A DNA stretch of 33,412 bases from an uncultured Clostridia bacterium (GCA_947627515.1 CANQWI010000007.1:1-33412); one strand, 5' to 3'. Counted from the stretch's first letter, positions 1 through 10,020 are shown. Translations and numbers: made by a program. The notes: generated by a model from the letters alone, not told the origin.

Positions 1-71
1 CGAATTTGTCACGCCTCGAATTGTGTAAATTTGTATTTGCCATATGTTATACTACCTTTTTTGAATAAAAT

Positions 72-101
72 AAAAAAGTGCGCCCACCGAAGCAAGCGCA
101 C
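72..101 (-). terminator. Intrinsic terminator with UUCG tetraloop
   Basis: On the minus strand GTGCGCTTGC pairs with GTGGGCGCAC over 10 bp (three G-U pairs) around a C(UUCG)G loop (78-101), followed by a run of six T (77-72). It ends the 6S-like transcript. Confidence 0.8.
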
Positions 102-272
102 AAAAAACGCAAACTCCGATAGTCGCCAAACCAACTGAATAAGGCAAGAACTCATCAATGCCATTTTCAGATCGGAATTTGCATTTTTATCAAATTCGCA
201 AGAAAATGGCAAAAAGAGAGCTTTTCACTCTTATAGAAATAGCCCTTGCCCATTTTATTCAGTTGGTTTGGC
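72..272 (-). ncRNA. ssrS: 6S RNA-like structured RNA
   Basis: The predicted transcript starts at 272, the first base of an 18-bp perfect closing stem (255-272 with 125-142), seven bases after a -10 box. Inside it GGCAAG/CTTGCC (143-148 and 245-250) extends the stem past a small bulge. A large asymmetric internal loop follows (about 211-244 against 149-159), then a terminal hairpin (GCCATTTTC 160-168 with GAAAATGGC 202-210, and an inner 7-bp stem). A long rod with paired ends and an open central bubble is the 6S RNA architecture, which mimics an open promoter and binds RNA polymerase holoenzyme. The body is about 148 nt; with the 3' tail and terminator it is about 200 nt. The alternative is a MITE-like inverted repeat, but promoter and terminator placement favour an RNA gene. 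The identification rests on shape, not on a covariance-model match. Confidence 0.62.
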
Positions 273-278
273 ATGTTT

Positions 279-308
279 AGTATAACACAAAATCAAACAT
301 TATGTCAA
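279..308 (-). promoter_or_regulatory. Promoter of the 6S-like RNA
   Basis: Minus-strand TTGACA (308-303), 18-base spacer, TATACT (284-279). The expected start, seven bases on, falls on base 272, where the closing stem of the RNA begins. Confidence 0.75.
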
Positions 309-320
309 GTGCGAAGAAAA

Positions 321-374
321 TTTTAATAAAAAATAAAGCAACCTAAATTGAACAAGTAGTTCGTTTTAGGTTGC
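321..374 (-). terminator. Intrinsic terminator of the helicase gene
   Basis: A 10-bp perfect stem (GCAACCTAAA 338-347 with 365-374, 17-base loop) is followed on the minus strand by a T-rich stretch (337-321). It lies 67 bases after the helicase stop codon. Confidence 0.7.
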
Positions 375-440
375 ATTTGATGAAGCTGGTGATGAGGACG
401 TAGATAAGAAATTGCCCCCCATTCCGAGGGGCGAGAGGGA

Positions 441-1706
441 TCAACGCAGAATGACGAGATTGTTTTTGGCGCGGGTGATGGCGGTGTAGAGCCACTCGCG
501 GCCGTCGGAGAAGAGGCGGCTCTCGTCGAGCACGACGACGGTGTCATACTCGGAGCCCTGCGCCTTGTGGCAGGTGACGGCGTAGGCGAATTCAAACCGC
601 GCGATCGTGTCCTCGCGCTTGACCTTTGCGCTCCTGAGTGCGCCGAAATTGTTCTCATGCACCAGTCTGCCGTTTGCGAGCAGGCAGGCCTTTGCGCCGT
701 AACTGTGAAAGTACACCCCGTTCGAAAACACACCCGCGTCAAAGGGCAGGTTTTTCACGGGGCGGTCGAGAAAGTCTGCCTGAAAGTCCAGCATCCCGAG
801 CCCGTCCTCCCCCTCCCGCACATCCGAGCAGGTGCCGACGATGCCGTTGACGAGGTGAAAGCTCCCCGCATCGTCCAAGGGCTTGGACCAGTCATTGAGG
901 GTGCAGATGAGCTTTTCCCCCTCGATGGGCAAAAGTTGCTCCTCGGGAATGCCGCGGGCACAGCGGATCTCACGGTTGATGCGGCTGCGCGTCCTGTTGG
1001 TGCCGACAATGACGAGGTCTGCCCGCAAAAAGAGGGCGGCCCTCTCCTCGGGGCGCAGAGAATTTTTGGGAATGACTGCCGCCCGTTCGCCGTAGCGGCC
1101 GTAGGAGAGTAGCTTTCCCGCACGGACGGCCTCGCTCATCTGCACGATGGGGTCGTCCTTGGCCTGCCGCACGATCTCCTTCAGCGTATAAACGGGCGTT
1201 TTCATGAGCGAGTTGGTCCCGTACACGGGCGGGAGCTGGGCGGGGTCGCCGCAAAAGAGACATTTGATGCCGAAGGAGAGCAAATCGTGCAATAAGTCGT
1301 CGGAAACCATGCTTGTCTCGTCCACCACGATGAGCTCGATCTCCTTGGGGAGGCTGCTCTTTAGCACAAAGCGGAGAAAGCGTTCGGAGATCACCTCGCC
1401 GTCCTCGTTGACCTCGATGTCCTCCTCCCGCGTATAGATGAGGCTGTGGATGGTGGAGGCGGGCGTTCCCGCACGGATGAGCACGGAGGCCGCCTTTCCC
1501 GTGGGCGCGACAAAGACGGCGCTCTCCCCCGGAACGAGCCCCATTTTGCGGACGATATAGTCGACGAGAAAGGTCTTCCCCGTGCCCGCATAGCCGCAGA
1601 GGACAAAGATCTGCGTATTCAGATGGTAATACCACTCCTCGATGAGCGTGGCGGCCTCCTGTTGGTCGCAGGTGAGCGTGGGAGCGGTGTACAGCTGCTT
1701 TTTCAC
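441..1706 (-). CDS. RecD/Dda-like SF1 DNA helicase (AAA ATPase)
   Basis: ATP-dependent superfamily 1B helicase of about 421 residues, probably acting on DNA in repair or replication. Visible motifs in order, numbered from the chosen GTG: Walker A GYAGTGKT (about 38-45), Walker B with DETSM (about 127-134), GDPAQLPPV (about 153-161), and near the C-terminus TCHKAQGSEYD and YTAITRAK, the UvrD_C_2-type motifs V-VI. It is shorter than RecD2 (over 700 residues) and lacks the N-terminal helix-hairpin-helix region, so it resembles stand-alone Dda-like proteins. An in-frame ATG exists at 1724, but it lies upstream of the predicted transcription start, because a TTGCAT-N17-TATAAT promoter (1741-1713) overlaps it. 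The GTG at 1706 is exactly six bases after TATAAT, which suggests a leaderless mRNA. Monocistronic, with its own terminator. The family call is firm; the precise role is unknown. Confidence 0.88.
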   Translation of the reverse strand: MKKQLYTAPTLTCDQQEAATLIEEWYYHLNTQIFVLCGYAGTGKTFLVDYIVRKMGLVPGESAVFVAPTGKAASVLIRAGTPASTIHSLIYTREEDIEVNEDGEVISERFLRFVLKSSLPKEIELIVVDETSMVSDDLLHDLLSFGIKCLFCGDPAQLPPVYGTNSLMKTPVYTLKEIVRQAKDDPIVQMSEAVRAGKLLSYGRYGERAAVIPKNSLRPEERAALFLRADLVIVGTNRTRSRINREIRCARGIPEEQLLPIEGEKLICTLNDWSKPLDDAGSFHLVNGIVGTCSDVREGEDGLGMLDFQADFLDRPVKNLPFDAGVFSNGVYFHSYGAKACLLANGRLVHENNFGALRSAKVKREDTIARFEFAYAVTCHKAQGSEYDTVVVLDESRLFSDGREWLYTAITRAKNNLVILR

Positions 1707-1712
1707 GGTACC

Positions 1713-1741
1713 ATTATAGCACATTCGTCGAAAGAATGCAA
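1713..1741 (-). promoter_or_regulatory. Promoter of the RecD-like helicase
   Basis: TTGCAT (1741-1736), 17-base spacer, TATAAT (1718-1713) with an upstream TGC giving an extended -10. The GTG start is six bases downstream, so any 5' leader would be about zero bases. Confidence 0.75.
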
Positions 1742-1817
1742 ACGTTCGTTCTTAGATTTTGCAGGAATTTTAAAAAAATTACGGACGGAGAGTGGGAAGG
1801 CAGCTTCATTTTCTACA

Positions 1818-2123
1818 GGCCATTCCAAAATTCGTCATGCTGAGCTCCGTCGAAGCATCACCGCAATTTTTAATTTTAAATTCCCTTGCTGCCCCTGTAG
1901 GGGAAGTGGCCTTCAGGCCAAAGGGGTTTCGGAAACCCCTCAGTCGCATAAAGCGACAGCTCCCCTGAGAGGGGAGCCAAGGGTCCATTTTTTACGGGCC
2001 ATTCCAATTACGTCATGGTGAGCGTAGTCGAACCATCACCGCAATTTTTAATTTTTAATTTTTAATTTTAAATTCCCTCGCTGCCCCTGTAGGGGAAGTG
2101 GCCTTCAGGCCAAAGGGGTTTCG
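1818..2123. repeat. Palindromic repeat cluster 1 (two module copies)
   Basis: Two direct copies (about 1818-1932 and 1997-2123) of the same string of blocks: a GCCATTCCA box, an imperfect palindrome resembling GTCATGGTGAGC...GAACCATCACC, an AT-rich tract of AATTTTTAA units, a TGCCCCTGTAGGGGAAGTGGCC hairpin block, and an AAGGGGTTTCGG end. Between the copies are three consecutive hairpins (GGGGTTTCGGAAACCCC 1923-1939; CAGTCGC/GCGACAG; GCTCCCCT/AGGGGAGC). Together with the bases from 1742 this explains the gene-free gap before the lipoprotein gene. Inverted relatives occur at 33055-33145. No gene is supported here. Confidence 0.8.
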
Positions 2124-2130
2124 GGGCAGA

Positions 2131-2158
2131 AAAAAAGTCCGCGGAAGCGGACTTTTTT
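2131..2158. terminator. Bidirectional terminator after the lipoprotein gene
   Basis: GTCCGC-GGAA-GCGGAC (2137-2152) flanked by six A on the left and six T on the right, so it can work in both directions. It lies 19 bases past the lipoprotein stop codon. Confidence 0.85.
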
Positions 2159-2176
2159 GAAAATTCATGCGGACCG

Positions 2177-4153
2177 TTATGCGATCACAGTGGAATTGAT
2201 TACATATTCGACATAAACAGAGTTCGTGAAGCTCGTCCGATAATTTGCACCGTTGGGTGTCCACCATGCCACAAAGGACAGTGAGAATCCTTCATCAGAG
2301 TACTCGGAAATGTTGAAATCAAACGAAACATTGACCTTCTTTCCCTGGGCCGAGACCTCATAGGATGCATTGCCGAAGGGCATGCGATTATCCTCTTTGG
2401 CGGCTTCAGCCTTCAGCTGTGCAAGCGTGAACTCCTTGGTCTCCTTCAGATTGAGCTCGGGAACCTCAAAGGTCGCCTTGCAGGAGCTCGTCGTGACCTC
2501 CCAGCTCAAGGTGTACCCCAGGTTGGCCTGCACCCATGTGTCGTTTTCCAATTTGATAGACATATAACTTGTACGATAATTGGCATCGGGGGCCAGCCTT
2601 GTGTTGTCATACGTATAGGGCCCATCAGACACATCATAGTAGCGCATGCCCTTGAGATCGGTGAAGGGGCTCGAATCGAGAAGGGTGATCGTAGCGGTGC
2701 CCTGAGCCTCGATGCTTGTCACATCGTCAGCGTCTGTCCCTGCGGGGGTAGCGACGGTGAACTTTTCGACGTCAAGCGCAATCCCCTTGAAGGTCTTGTC
2801 TGCGTTGAACTGCAGGGCGACGGTCGCATCCCCCATCTTGCTCGAGGTGATGGGATAAGAACGCTCCGCGTCGGGCGTCAGGAGGGCAGACGGGCCGAAA
2901 AGGAAGATATTCGCGATCGAGCCGACGAGGTCCTTCTTGAAGGCAGCCGCAAACGTATTGACAAGCGCGAGATAATCAGGGCCTTCCTCGGAGGGCTCCG
3001 ACCCCGAAATCATCAAAACGAGGTTGATAACATCCTGAACGGTGAGATCCTCAAATTTTGTCACGCCCTCAACCATCTCGGAAATCCCCGCCTGCGCTGC
3101 GAAATCCTCATCTGCGGCAAGGGCGACGATGTAGTCATACGCATCGGCCGTGCCTGCCTCGGGAAGAGCCGCGAGCATTTCGGAGGGGAGGGGAAGCATC
3201 GGAAGAAGCTCGATGATCTCGCTCGCCTTGACGCCCTTGAGAAGGCCCTTGACCGTCTTGACGAGGAAGGAATCGTTGTCCTTCAGGAGTGCGCCGAGTT
3301 TGGAATCGGCCTTGACGGTTGCAAGGTAGGCAGCAACATTCGCCACCAGAACGTCGAGCGAGGAAAGAAGATCGAAGCTGAGCTCATAGCCGCCCGAGAC
3401 TGCCTTGAGCTCGGGAGCGCCGACGAGTGCCGCGAGATTGCCGAGAAGCTTGGTGACAAGCTCGACGGGGATCATTTCCTCAAGCGAGGGCTGCTCGGTG
3501 ACCTCGGGCTCTGCAGCCTTGGACTCTGCGGCAGAATTGGATCCGCCGTATTCGCCGTCCGACTCCGCCTCATTATGGGAGCTCCCGTTCGTATAACGGC
3601 GAAGCGAAAGTGCGTCGTTGGTCTTGTAGGCTTCAAGGAGCTTGTCGTACTCTTTTTCCTTGAGACCGAGTGCCTTCCATGCGCCATACCCCTCATAGTT
3701 GTACTGGCCGCGGATGAAGCTGATGTCGTAGCCCGCTTCCTCGTTATCGCTGTTCTGGCTCATGAGCAGATCGAAATCGGTCTCGCCGTTTAAGCCGGCA
3801 TAGGCCTTATAATCGAGGCTGCCGCCCTCAACATACGCAAGACCGTCCATGCTGTAATTGATCCCTTCAACGCCAATATCGAGCTGAGCATATTTGAACT
3901 CTGTTTCGAAAATGCTGTCAAAGAGCCCCTCCTGCGTGACGCCGTCGAGCGAGGGAACGTTTTCGCCCTGATTGCCGCCCTGGGTCCCGCCTTGGCTGCC
4001 ACCCTGATTACCGCCTTGATTACCGCCCTCGGTGCCGCTCTGAGTGCCGCCGTTGTTGTTGCCGCCGTTGTTACCGCTGTTGCAGCCCGTGAAGGCAAAG
4101 GCCGTTCCGAGTGCCATGACAGCCGCAAGAGCAAGACATGCAAATTTTTTCAT
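2177..4153 (-). CDS. Large secreted lipoprotein of unknown function
   Basis: 658 residues. The N-terminus is a lipoprotein signal: MKK, a hydrophobic stretch (about 4-21) and a lipobox ending FTGC with the lipidated cysteine at 24. A low-complexity Gly/Asn/Gln/Ser linker (about 25-65) follows, built from repeated GGNQ/GGSQ/GGTQ units, typical of a tether that lifts a domain from the membrane through the wall. The rest is predicted soluble and I recognise no domain. The C-terminal third contains two related segments with ANYRTSY and ANYRTSF (near residues 545 and 645), suggesting a duplicated beta-rich unit. The start follows a good ribosome binding site (AGGAG, seven bases). Transcription likely begins near 4282, leaving a leader of about 130 bases with stacked hairpins. 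No neighbouring transport partner gives a functional clue. Confidence 0.85.
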   Translation of the reverse strand: MKKFACLALAAVMALGTAFAFTGCNSGNNGGNNNGGTQSGTEGGNQGGNQGGSQGGTQGGNQGENVPSLDGVTQEGLFDSIFETEFKYAQLDIGVEGINYSMDGLAYVEGGSLDYKAYAGLNGETDFDLLMSQNSDNEEAGYDISFIRGQYNYEGYGAWKALGLKEKEYDKLLEAYKTNDALSLRRYTNGSSHNEAESDGEYGGSNSAAESKAAEPEVTEQPSLEEMIPVELVTKLLGNLAALVGAPELKAVSGGYELSFDLLSSLDVLVANVAAYLATVKADSKLGALLKDNDSFLVKTVKGLLKGVKASEIIELLPMLPLPSEMLAALPEAGTADAYDYIVALAADEDFAAQAGISEMVEGVTKFEDLTVQDVINLVLMISGSEPSEEGPDYLALVNTFAAAFKKDLVGSIANIFLFGPSALLTPDAERSYPITSSKMGDATVALQFNADKTFKGIALDVEKFTVATPAGTDADDVTSIEAQGTATITLLDSSPFTDLKGMRYYDVSDGPYTYDNTRLAPDANYRTSYMSIKLENDTWVQANLGYTLSWEVTTSSCKATFEVPELNLKETKEFTLAQLKAEAAKEDNRMPFGNASYEVSAQGKKVNVSFDFNISEYSDEGFSLSFVAWWTPNGANYRTSFTNSVYVEYVINSTVIA

Positions 4154-4190
4154 AGATATCCTCCTATTTATTTTTCTTAATATGCGTTTT

Positions 4191-4254
4191 TGTTTGTCAT
4201 TCTATGACAAACACCCCCCATGGGGGGTGCGAATGGGAGAATGGGCGAATTCTC
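4191..4254 (-). promoter_or_regulatory. Structured leader: three stacked hairpins
   Basis: Between the predicted transcript start (near 4282) and the ribosome binding site lie three consecutive inverted repeats. Hairpin 1 is GAGAAT/ATTCTC (4237-4254, six-base loop). Hairpin 2 is a perfect 18-bp palindrome, CACCCCCC/GGGGGGTG type (4212-4229). Hairpin 3 has 10-bp arms (TGTTTGTCAT/ATGACAAACA, 4191-4213) and a 3-base loop. Hairpins 2 and 3 share two bases, so they may compete. It could be a cis-regulatory RNA, an mRNA-stabilising structure or DNA operators; the G/C-run palindrome resembles CsoR-type copper operators. No known riboswitch is recognised. Confidence 0.55.
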
Positions 4255-4288
4255 TCCGTGTTGCCCTAACCCGTGGGAAAGTATCTGT

Positions 4289-4317
4289 ATTATATGCCTT
4301 CCCTCGGGAAATGTCAA
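4289..4317 (-). promoter_or_regulatory. Promoter of the lipoprotein gene with palindrome in the spacer
   Basis: Consensus TTGACA (4317-4312), 17-base spacer, TATAAT (4294-4289). The spacer holds a perfect palindrome TTCCCTCGGGAA (4299-4310), and a similar TTTCCC-AC-GGG string lies around the predicted start (4280-4270). This is the layout of a repressor operator. Confidence 0.75.
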
Positions 4318-4356
4318 ATAAATTTCACGTTGTTTTCAAAAAATCTCAAACGATTT

Positions 4357-6852
<2,496 letters not shown>

Positions 6853-6866
6853 AGCTGCTCCTTATT

Positions 6867-7895
6867 TTACACGAAAATTCCCTTTTTGCGCAAAAACGCG
6901 ACCGTCTCCGAGGCACGGAAGGCGTCCCGTTCCGACTCTGTGAGGGTGCGGCCGTTGAGTCGGTCGATGTTGGCGGGCCGCATCGCGATGATGTGGTCGT
7001 CGAGCGCGGAGAGCCCCCTTCCGCAGTCGAGAAGGCCGAGCGCAATGCCGAGCTTGACGTCCGCAACGAGCTCCATGAACTCCCCCATGCCGAGGACGCA
7101 GCAATTCGTGAGGATCCCGTACGAGCGCGTGACCTTGTCACGGAGAGAGATGCCCCCCTCCTTTTTCATGCGCTCCCGCTCGCGCAACTCGAACTGCACG
7201 ACGATCCTGAGCGCTTCCTCGACGGCTGCGAGGATCTCCGTCTCCGTAAAGCCGAGTGTCACCTCGTTTGAGACCTGAAAGAGGTCCCCCTCCGCGCCGC
7301 TTCCCTCCCCCGAGGCGCCACGCACGGTGAGGCCGAGACGGTTGAGCTCGGACGCGAGCCGCCGCATGAGTCCCCTGCGCGAAACGGCGGGGAGAAACAT
7401 CATGACGGACGCCCTGAGCCCCGTGCCGAGGTTGGTCGGGCAGGCGGTGAGGTAGCCGAATTCCTTATCGAAGGCGAAGGGGATGGATTCCGCGATCACG
7501 TCGTCGATGCCCGTGATGCGCTCGTATGCCTTTTTGAGATCGTAGCCGCGCATAAAATACTGCTCGCGGATGTGGTCCTCCTCGTTGATCATGACGGAGA
7601 TGCTCTCGTCGGGGGCGATGAGGGCCGCAGAGATCGCGCTGTGACGGACGAGGTCGCGGGAGATGAGATTTCGCTCCACAAGATAGGCCGCCCGCGCCTC
7701 GGTGAGCGTGCCGACGTCGTAAAAATCGAACTCCTCGAGGGCATTCAGCTCCTCATGGACGGTGCGGACCATCTCGCTGGCCTGCTCTTTGGCATGCGGG
7801 CTGCGGATCAGCATCCCCGGGAAGGGATAATCGTTGAAATTTCTTGCGAGACGGATGCGCGAGGAGACCGCCACGCTCTCATAGGTAATGTTCAT
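6867..7895 (-). CDS. mcsB: Protein-arginine kinase McsB
   Basis: 342-residue ATP:guanido phosphotransferase that phosphorylates arginines on misfolded proteins and marks them for ClpCP. Visible: SSRIRLARN near residue 11 (nucleotide-binding arginines), NEEDH at 104-108 (catalytic Glu region), CPTNLGTG at 152-159, an R...GEGSGAEGD loop (192-204), and near the C-terminus RDAFRA at 323-328, which matches the RDxxRA phospho-arginine pocket of bacterial McsB. Key motifs are intact, so it should be active. Slightly shorter than Bacillus McsB (363). Its ATG overlaps the mcsA stop in ATGA, indicating translational coupling with its activator. Confidence 0.96.
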   Translation of the reverse strand: MNITYESVAVSSRIRLARNFNDYPFPGMLIRSPHAKEQASEMVRTVHEELNALEEFDFYDVGTLTEARAAYLVERNLISRDLVRHSAISAALIAPDESISVMINEEDHIREQYFMRGYDLKKAYERITGIDDVIAESIPFAFDKEFGYLTACPTNLGTGLRASVMMFLPAVSRRGLMRRLASELNRLGLTVRGASGEGSGAEGDLFQVSNEVTLGFTETEILAAVEEALRIVVQFELRERERMKKEGGISLRDKVTRSYGILTNCCVLGMGEFMELVADVKLGIALGLLDCGRGLSALDDHIIAMRPANIDRLNGRTLTESERDAFRASETVAFLRKKGIFV

Positions 7896-8314
7896 TCCTC
7901 TCCTCCGCTCATGAGTCTGTCTATGACGGAGAGGCGGTAACGGATGCGCTGCTCCATGAACCTGTCCCCCATCTTCTGCGCGACGGAAAGCTCCTCCTCG
8001 AGTTCCTCGCGCTCATCGGCAAGGGCGCGGACGGGGTCCTTTCCCGTATGACGCAGCCGTCCCTGCACGACCTTGACGGTGGGGATGAGCTCCTCGCGGA
8101 AGGCAGAATAACAGCCTGCGCAGCCCAAAAGGCCCGTTTTCCTGAACTCCGCAAGGGTGAGCCCGCACACGGGGCAGACCTTATCGCCGTCGGAGGGCTC
8201 CCTACCGTAGCGGGCGCGATAGCAATCGGGGCAGAGAGAAACGCTCCTCTCCCCCTCGGCCGTCCGCAGGACATATGTCCGCGCCTGATTTTTTCCGCAC
8301 TGTGTACAGAGCAT
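7892..8314 (-). CDS. mcsA: McsA, zinc-finger activator of McsB
   Basis: 140 residues. Four CxxC pairs: CTQC at 3-6, CPDC (about 28-31), CPVC (about 47-50) and CAGC (about 65-68), the last inside the family-typical FRKTGLLGCAGCY stretch. A charged helical C-terminal region (about 95-135) resembles a UVR domain. McsA binds metals and activates the McsB arginine kinase, acting as an adaptor for ClpC. The length is slightly below that of Bacillus McsA (185). It starts 18 bases after the upstream membrane-protein gene behind an AGAGGG ribosome binding site. In Bacillus the gene before mcsA is ctsR; here it is an unrelated membrane protein. Confidence 0.93.
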   Translation of the reverse strand: MLCTQCGKNQARTYVLRTAEGERSVSLCPDCYRARYGREPSDGDKVCPVCGLTLAEFRKTGLLGCAGCYSAFREELIPTVKVVQGRLRHTGKDPVRALADEREELEEELSVAQKMGDRFMEQRIRYRLSVIDRLMSGGEE

Positions 8315-8332
8315 AGCAAAGCCCTCTTGCGA

Positions 8333-9394
8333 TCAGCCGCACTTCTCGGGGCTGACCTCCGAAAGATACTCATACACGCCCGCGATGTCGGGCACATAGT
8401 AGGAGCCGTAGATACATTTCAGCTCGAGCGCAGGGGCGTCCTTGACGGTCTGCCGTGAGATGCGCTCAAGCTCCTCCCATTTTAAAAAGATACGGTCCGC
8501 CCCGTTGGAGTCCTTATGATAGACGCCCTCCTCATAGACGGCGAAGACGCTCTTTGCCCCGAGAAAGGAGAGGAGGGAGCGGCCGCCGAGAAAGCCGCCG
8601 ATCACGATCAGAAAGCTCCCCGCGGTGGCGTTGAGAAGGATGGCGACGGGGATGCCCGCGACCGCCGCACACGCGCCGAGGACCGTCATGATGAGCGACC
8701 TCCTGCGCTTGTCGGGAACGGGGACATAAAACCTCTTTTTCAGCACATATCTGCGATTTTTTTGCGCTTTGTTCTCCTCGCCGAGCAGGGTGAGGCCGTG
8801 CGCCGAGATGCAGTCGTAGAGCCGCGTCTTGGCGTCTGTCTGCACGAGTACTTTTTCGTCCCCTGCGGCCCTTTTGTCCTTGGCAAGGTAGCGGGCGGGA
8901 AGCTCCAAAACGACGCTCCACTCTCCCTTTTCCTTTGGAGCCCTGCGCGTACAGACGGAGATCAGCCTGATTTCGGAATAGGGGATGCGGATGGTCTGCG
9001 TGCCGCCGCCGTCCCCGTGCAGAAAAAGGGCGTCCCTCTGAAAGGTCGCGAGCGTCCCCTCTCCCACATAGAAGCTGTCCTCCGAATCGCAGCGTTCCCA
9101 AAAATCCAGCCGCGCCCTGTCCGCATGCGCGATGAGACGGGTAAAGCCGTAGGCCGCCGCGCCGCAGATGGCACCGCCGCCGAGCAGGCTCCCGAGAAGG
9201 GTGTAGCCGAGCCATGCGGGAAGGCCGCTCCTGAGCTCGAGCACGATGACGGCCGCGATCGCGCCCACAAAGGCGAGCACGGCAAGCGCACCGAAAATGT
9301 AGAAAAATGCGTTATATGCTGCACATTTTGCACGGAGAGAACGCTTGATCCTTTCCTGCCGCAGGGGATCCTCGGGGATGGAAATCGTCTTCAT
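8333..9394 (-). CDS. Membrane protein with two TM hairpin plus PH-like units
   Basis: 353 residues, function unknown. It reads as a duplicated architecture: two hydrophobic helices (about 30-52 and 60-88), a beta-rich soluble part (about 95-210), two more helices (about 232-282), and a second beta-rich soluble part (about 285-345). Both soluble parts contain the pattern aromatic/hydrophobic - 'I/L-x-W/Y-x-E-I/L' (IPYSEIRLIS; LKWEELERIS), reminiscent of bacterial PH or YcxB-like domains. The domain call is by eye. The ATG overlaps the stop of the XRE gene in ATGA, and mcsA follows 18 bases later, so it is cotranscribed with the McsAB-ClpC quality-control genes. It may tie that system to the envelope; this is inference from position only. 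Confidence 0.75.
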   Translation of the reverse strand: MKTISIPEDPLRQERIKRSLRAKCAAYNAFFYIFGALAVLAFVGAIAAVIVLELRSGLPAWLGYTLLGSLLGGGAICGAAAYGFTRLIAHADRARLDFWERCDSEDSFYVGEGTLATFQRDALFLHGDGGGTQTIRIPYSEIRLISVCTRRAPKEKGEWSVVLELPARYLAKDKRAAGDEKVLVQTDAKTRLYDCISAHGLTLLGEENKAQKNRRYVLKKRFYVPVPDKRRRSLIMTVLGACAAVAGIPVAILLNATAGSFLIVIGGFLGGRSLLSFLGAKSVFAVYEEGVYHKDSNGADRIFLKWEELERISRQTVKDAPALELKCIYGSYYVPDIAGVYEYLSEVSPEKCG

Positions 9395-10014
9395 TCGTGC
9401 GTCCTCGCTTTTTTACGCCATACAAAATAGATGAGGGCCAAAATCTGCAGAGGCACCCCCACGAGAAAGATGAGCCACATGCCCTTGCTCACACCGCACA
9501 CCCAAAGAGTAAGATAGACGCAGGCAAGCAGCGTCCAGACGAGGAGGGAGACGGAGACGACCCGCGTCCATTTCCAATGCCAGACGCAGGAAAAGACGGT
9601 GACGACGATCGCGCTCGCGGGCACCGCATAGACAAAGGCGAGCCACGCGCCCCTTCGCCATTCCCCCTGCACGTTCCACGCGACGCCGATGAGCACGAAG
9701 CAGGCGACGGCGACGAGCCACACAAGGCCGACGGAGAGGATGGTGATGATGATGCGGCGAAGCCTGCGCTCCCGCTTGGGCACGACGGGCTTCTCCCTGT
9801 GCTCGCGCACAAGGTCGTCGACGGAGACGTTGAAGAGCTCCGCAAGCTGGACGAGGATCCTGACGTCGGGGATCCCGTTGCCCTGCTCCCATTTGGAAAC
9901 GGATTTATCCGAGTAATTGAGCTTTTCGGCAAGCTCCAGCTGCGTCATGCCCGAGAGCTTGCGCAGACGCGTGATATTCTGACCGATGGTGATCGCGAGA
10001 TCCTGTTCTTCCAT
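9391..10014 (-). CDS. XRE-family regulator with C-terminal membrane domain
   Basis: 207 residues. An HTH_3/XRE DNA-binding domain occupies about 8-65 (QNITRLRKLSGMTQLELAEKL, then SDKSVSKWEQGNGIPDV). A basic linker (KRERRLRR, about 78-85) is followed by about four hydrophobic helices (88-200), so the regulator is membrane-tethered and could sense envelope state. It is the first gene of an operon with the PH-like membrane protein, mcsA, mcsB and clpC, in the place normally held by ctsR. The promoter is perfect consensus TTGACA-N17-TATAAT with the ATG six bases after TATAAT, predicting a leaderless mRNA. Palindromes upstream of the -35 are candidate autoregulatory operators. The target and signal are unknown. 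Confidence 0.9.
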   Translation of the reverse strand: MEEQDLAITIGQNITRLRKLSGMTQLELAEKLNYSDKSVSKWEQGNGIPDVRILVQLAELFNVSVDDLVREHREKPVVPKRERRLRRIIITILSVGLVWLVAVACFVLIGVAWNVQGEWRRGAWLAFVYAVPASAIVVTVFSCVWHWKWTRVVSVSLLVWTLLACVYLTLWVCGVSKGMWLIFLVGVPLQILALIYFVWRKKARTHE

Positions 10015-10020
10015 ACCTCT

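Noticed and set aside
9-212. A 67-codon minus-strand frame near the left edge
   Set aside because: It has no ribosome binding site and lies across the 6S-like RNA and its terminator; its sequence is explained by those stems.
4212-4229. The G/C palindrome as the clpC terminator
   Set aside because: No T-run follows on the minus strand, and a consensus promoter for the next gene lies between clpC and the palindrome.
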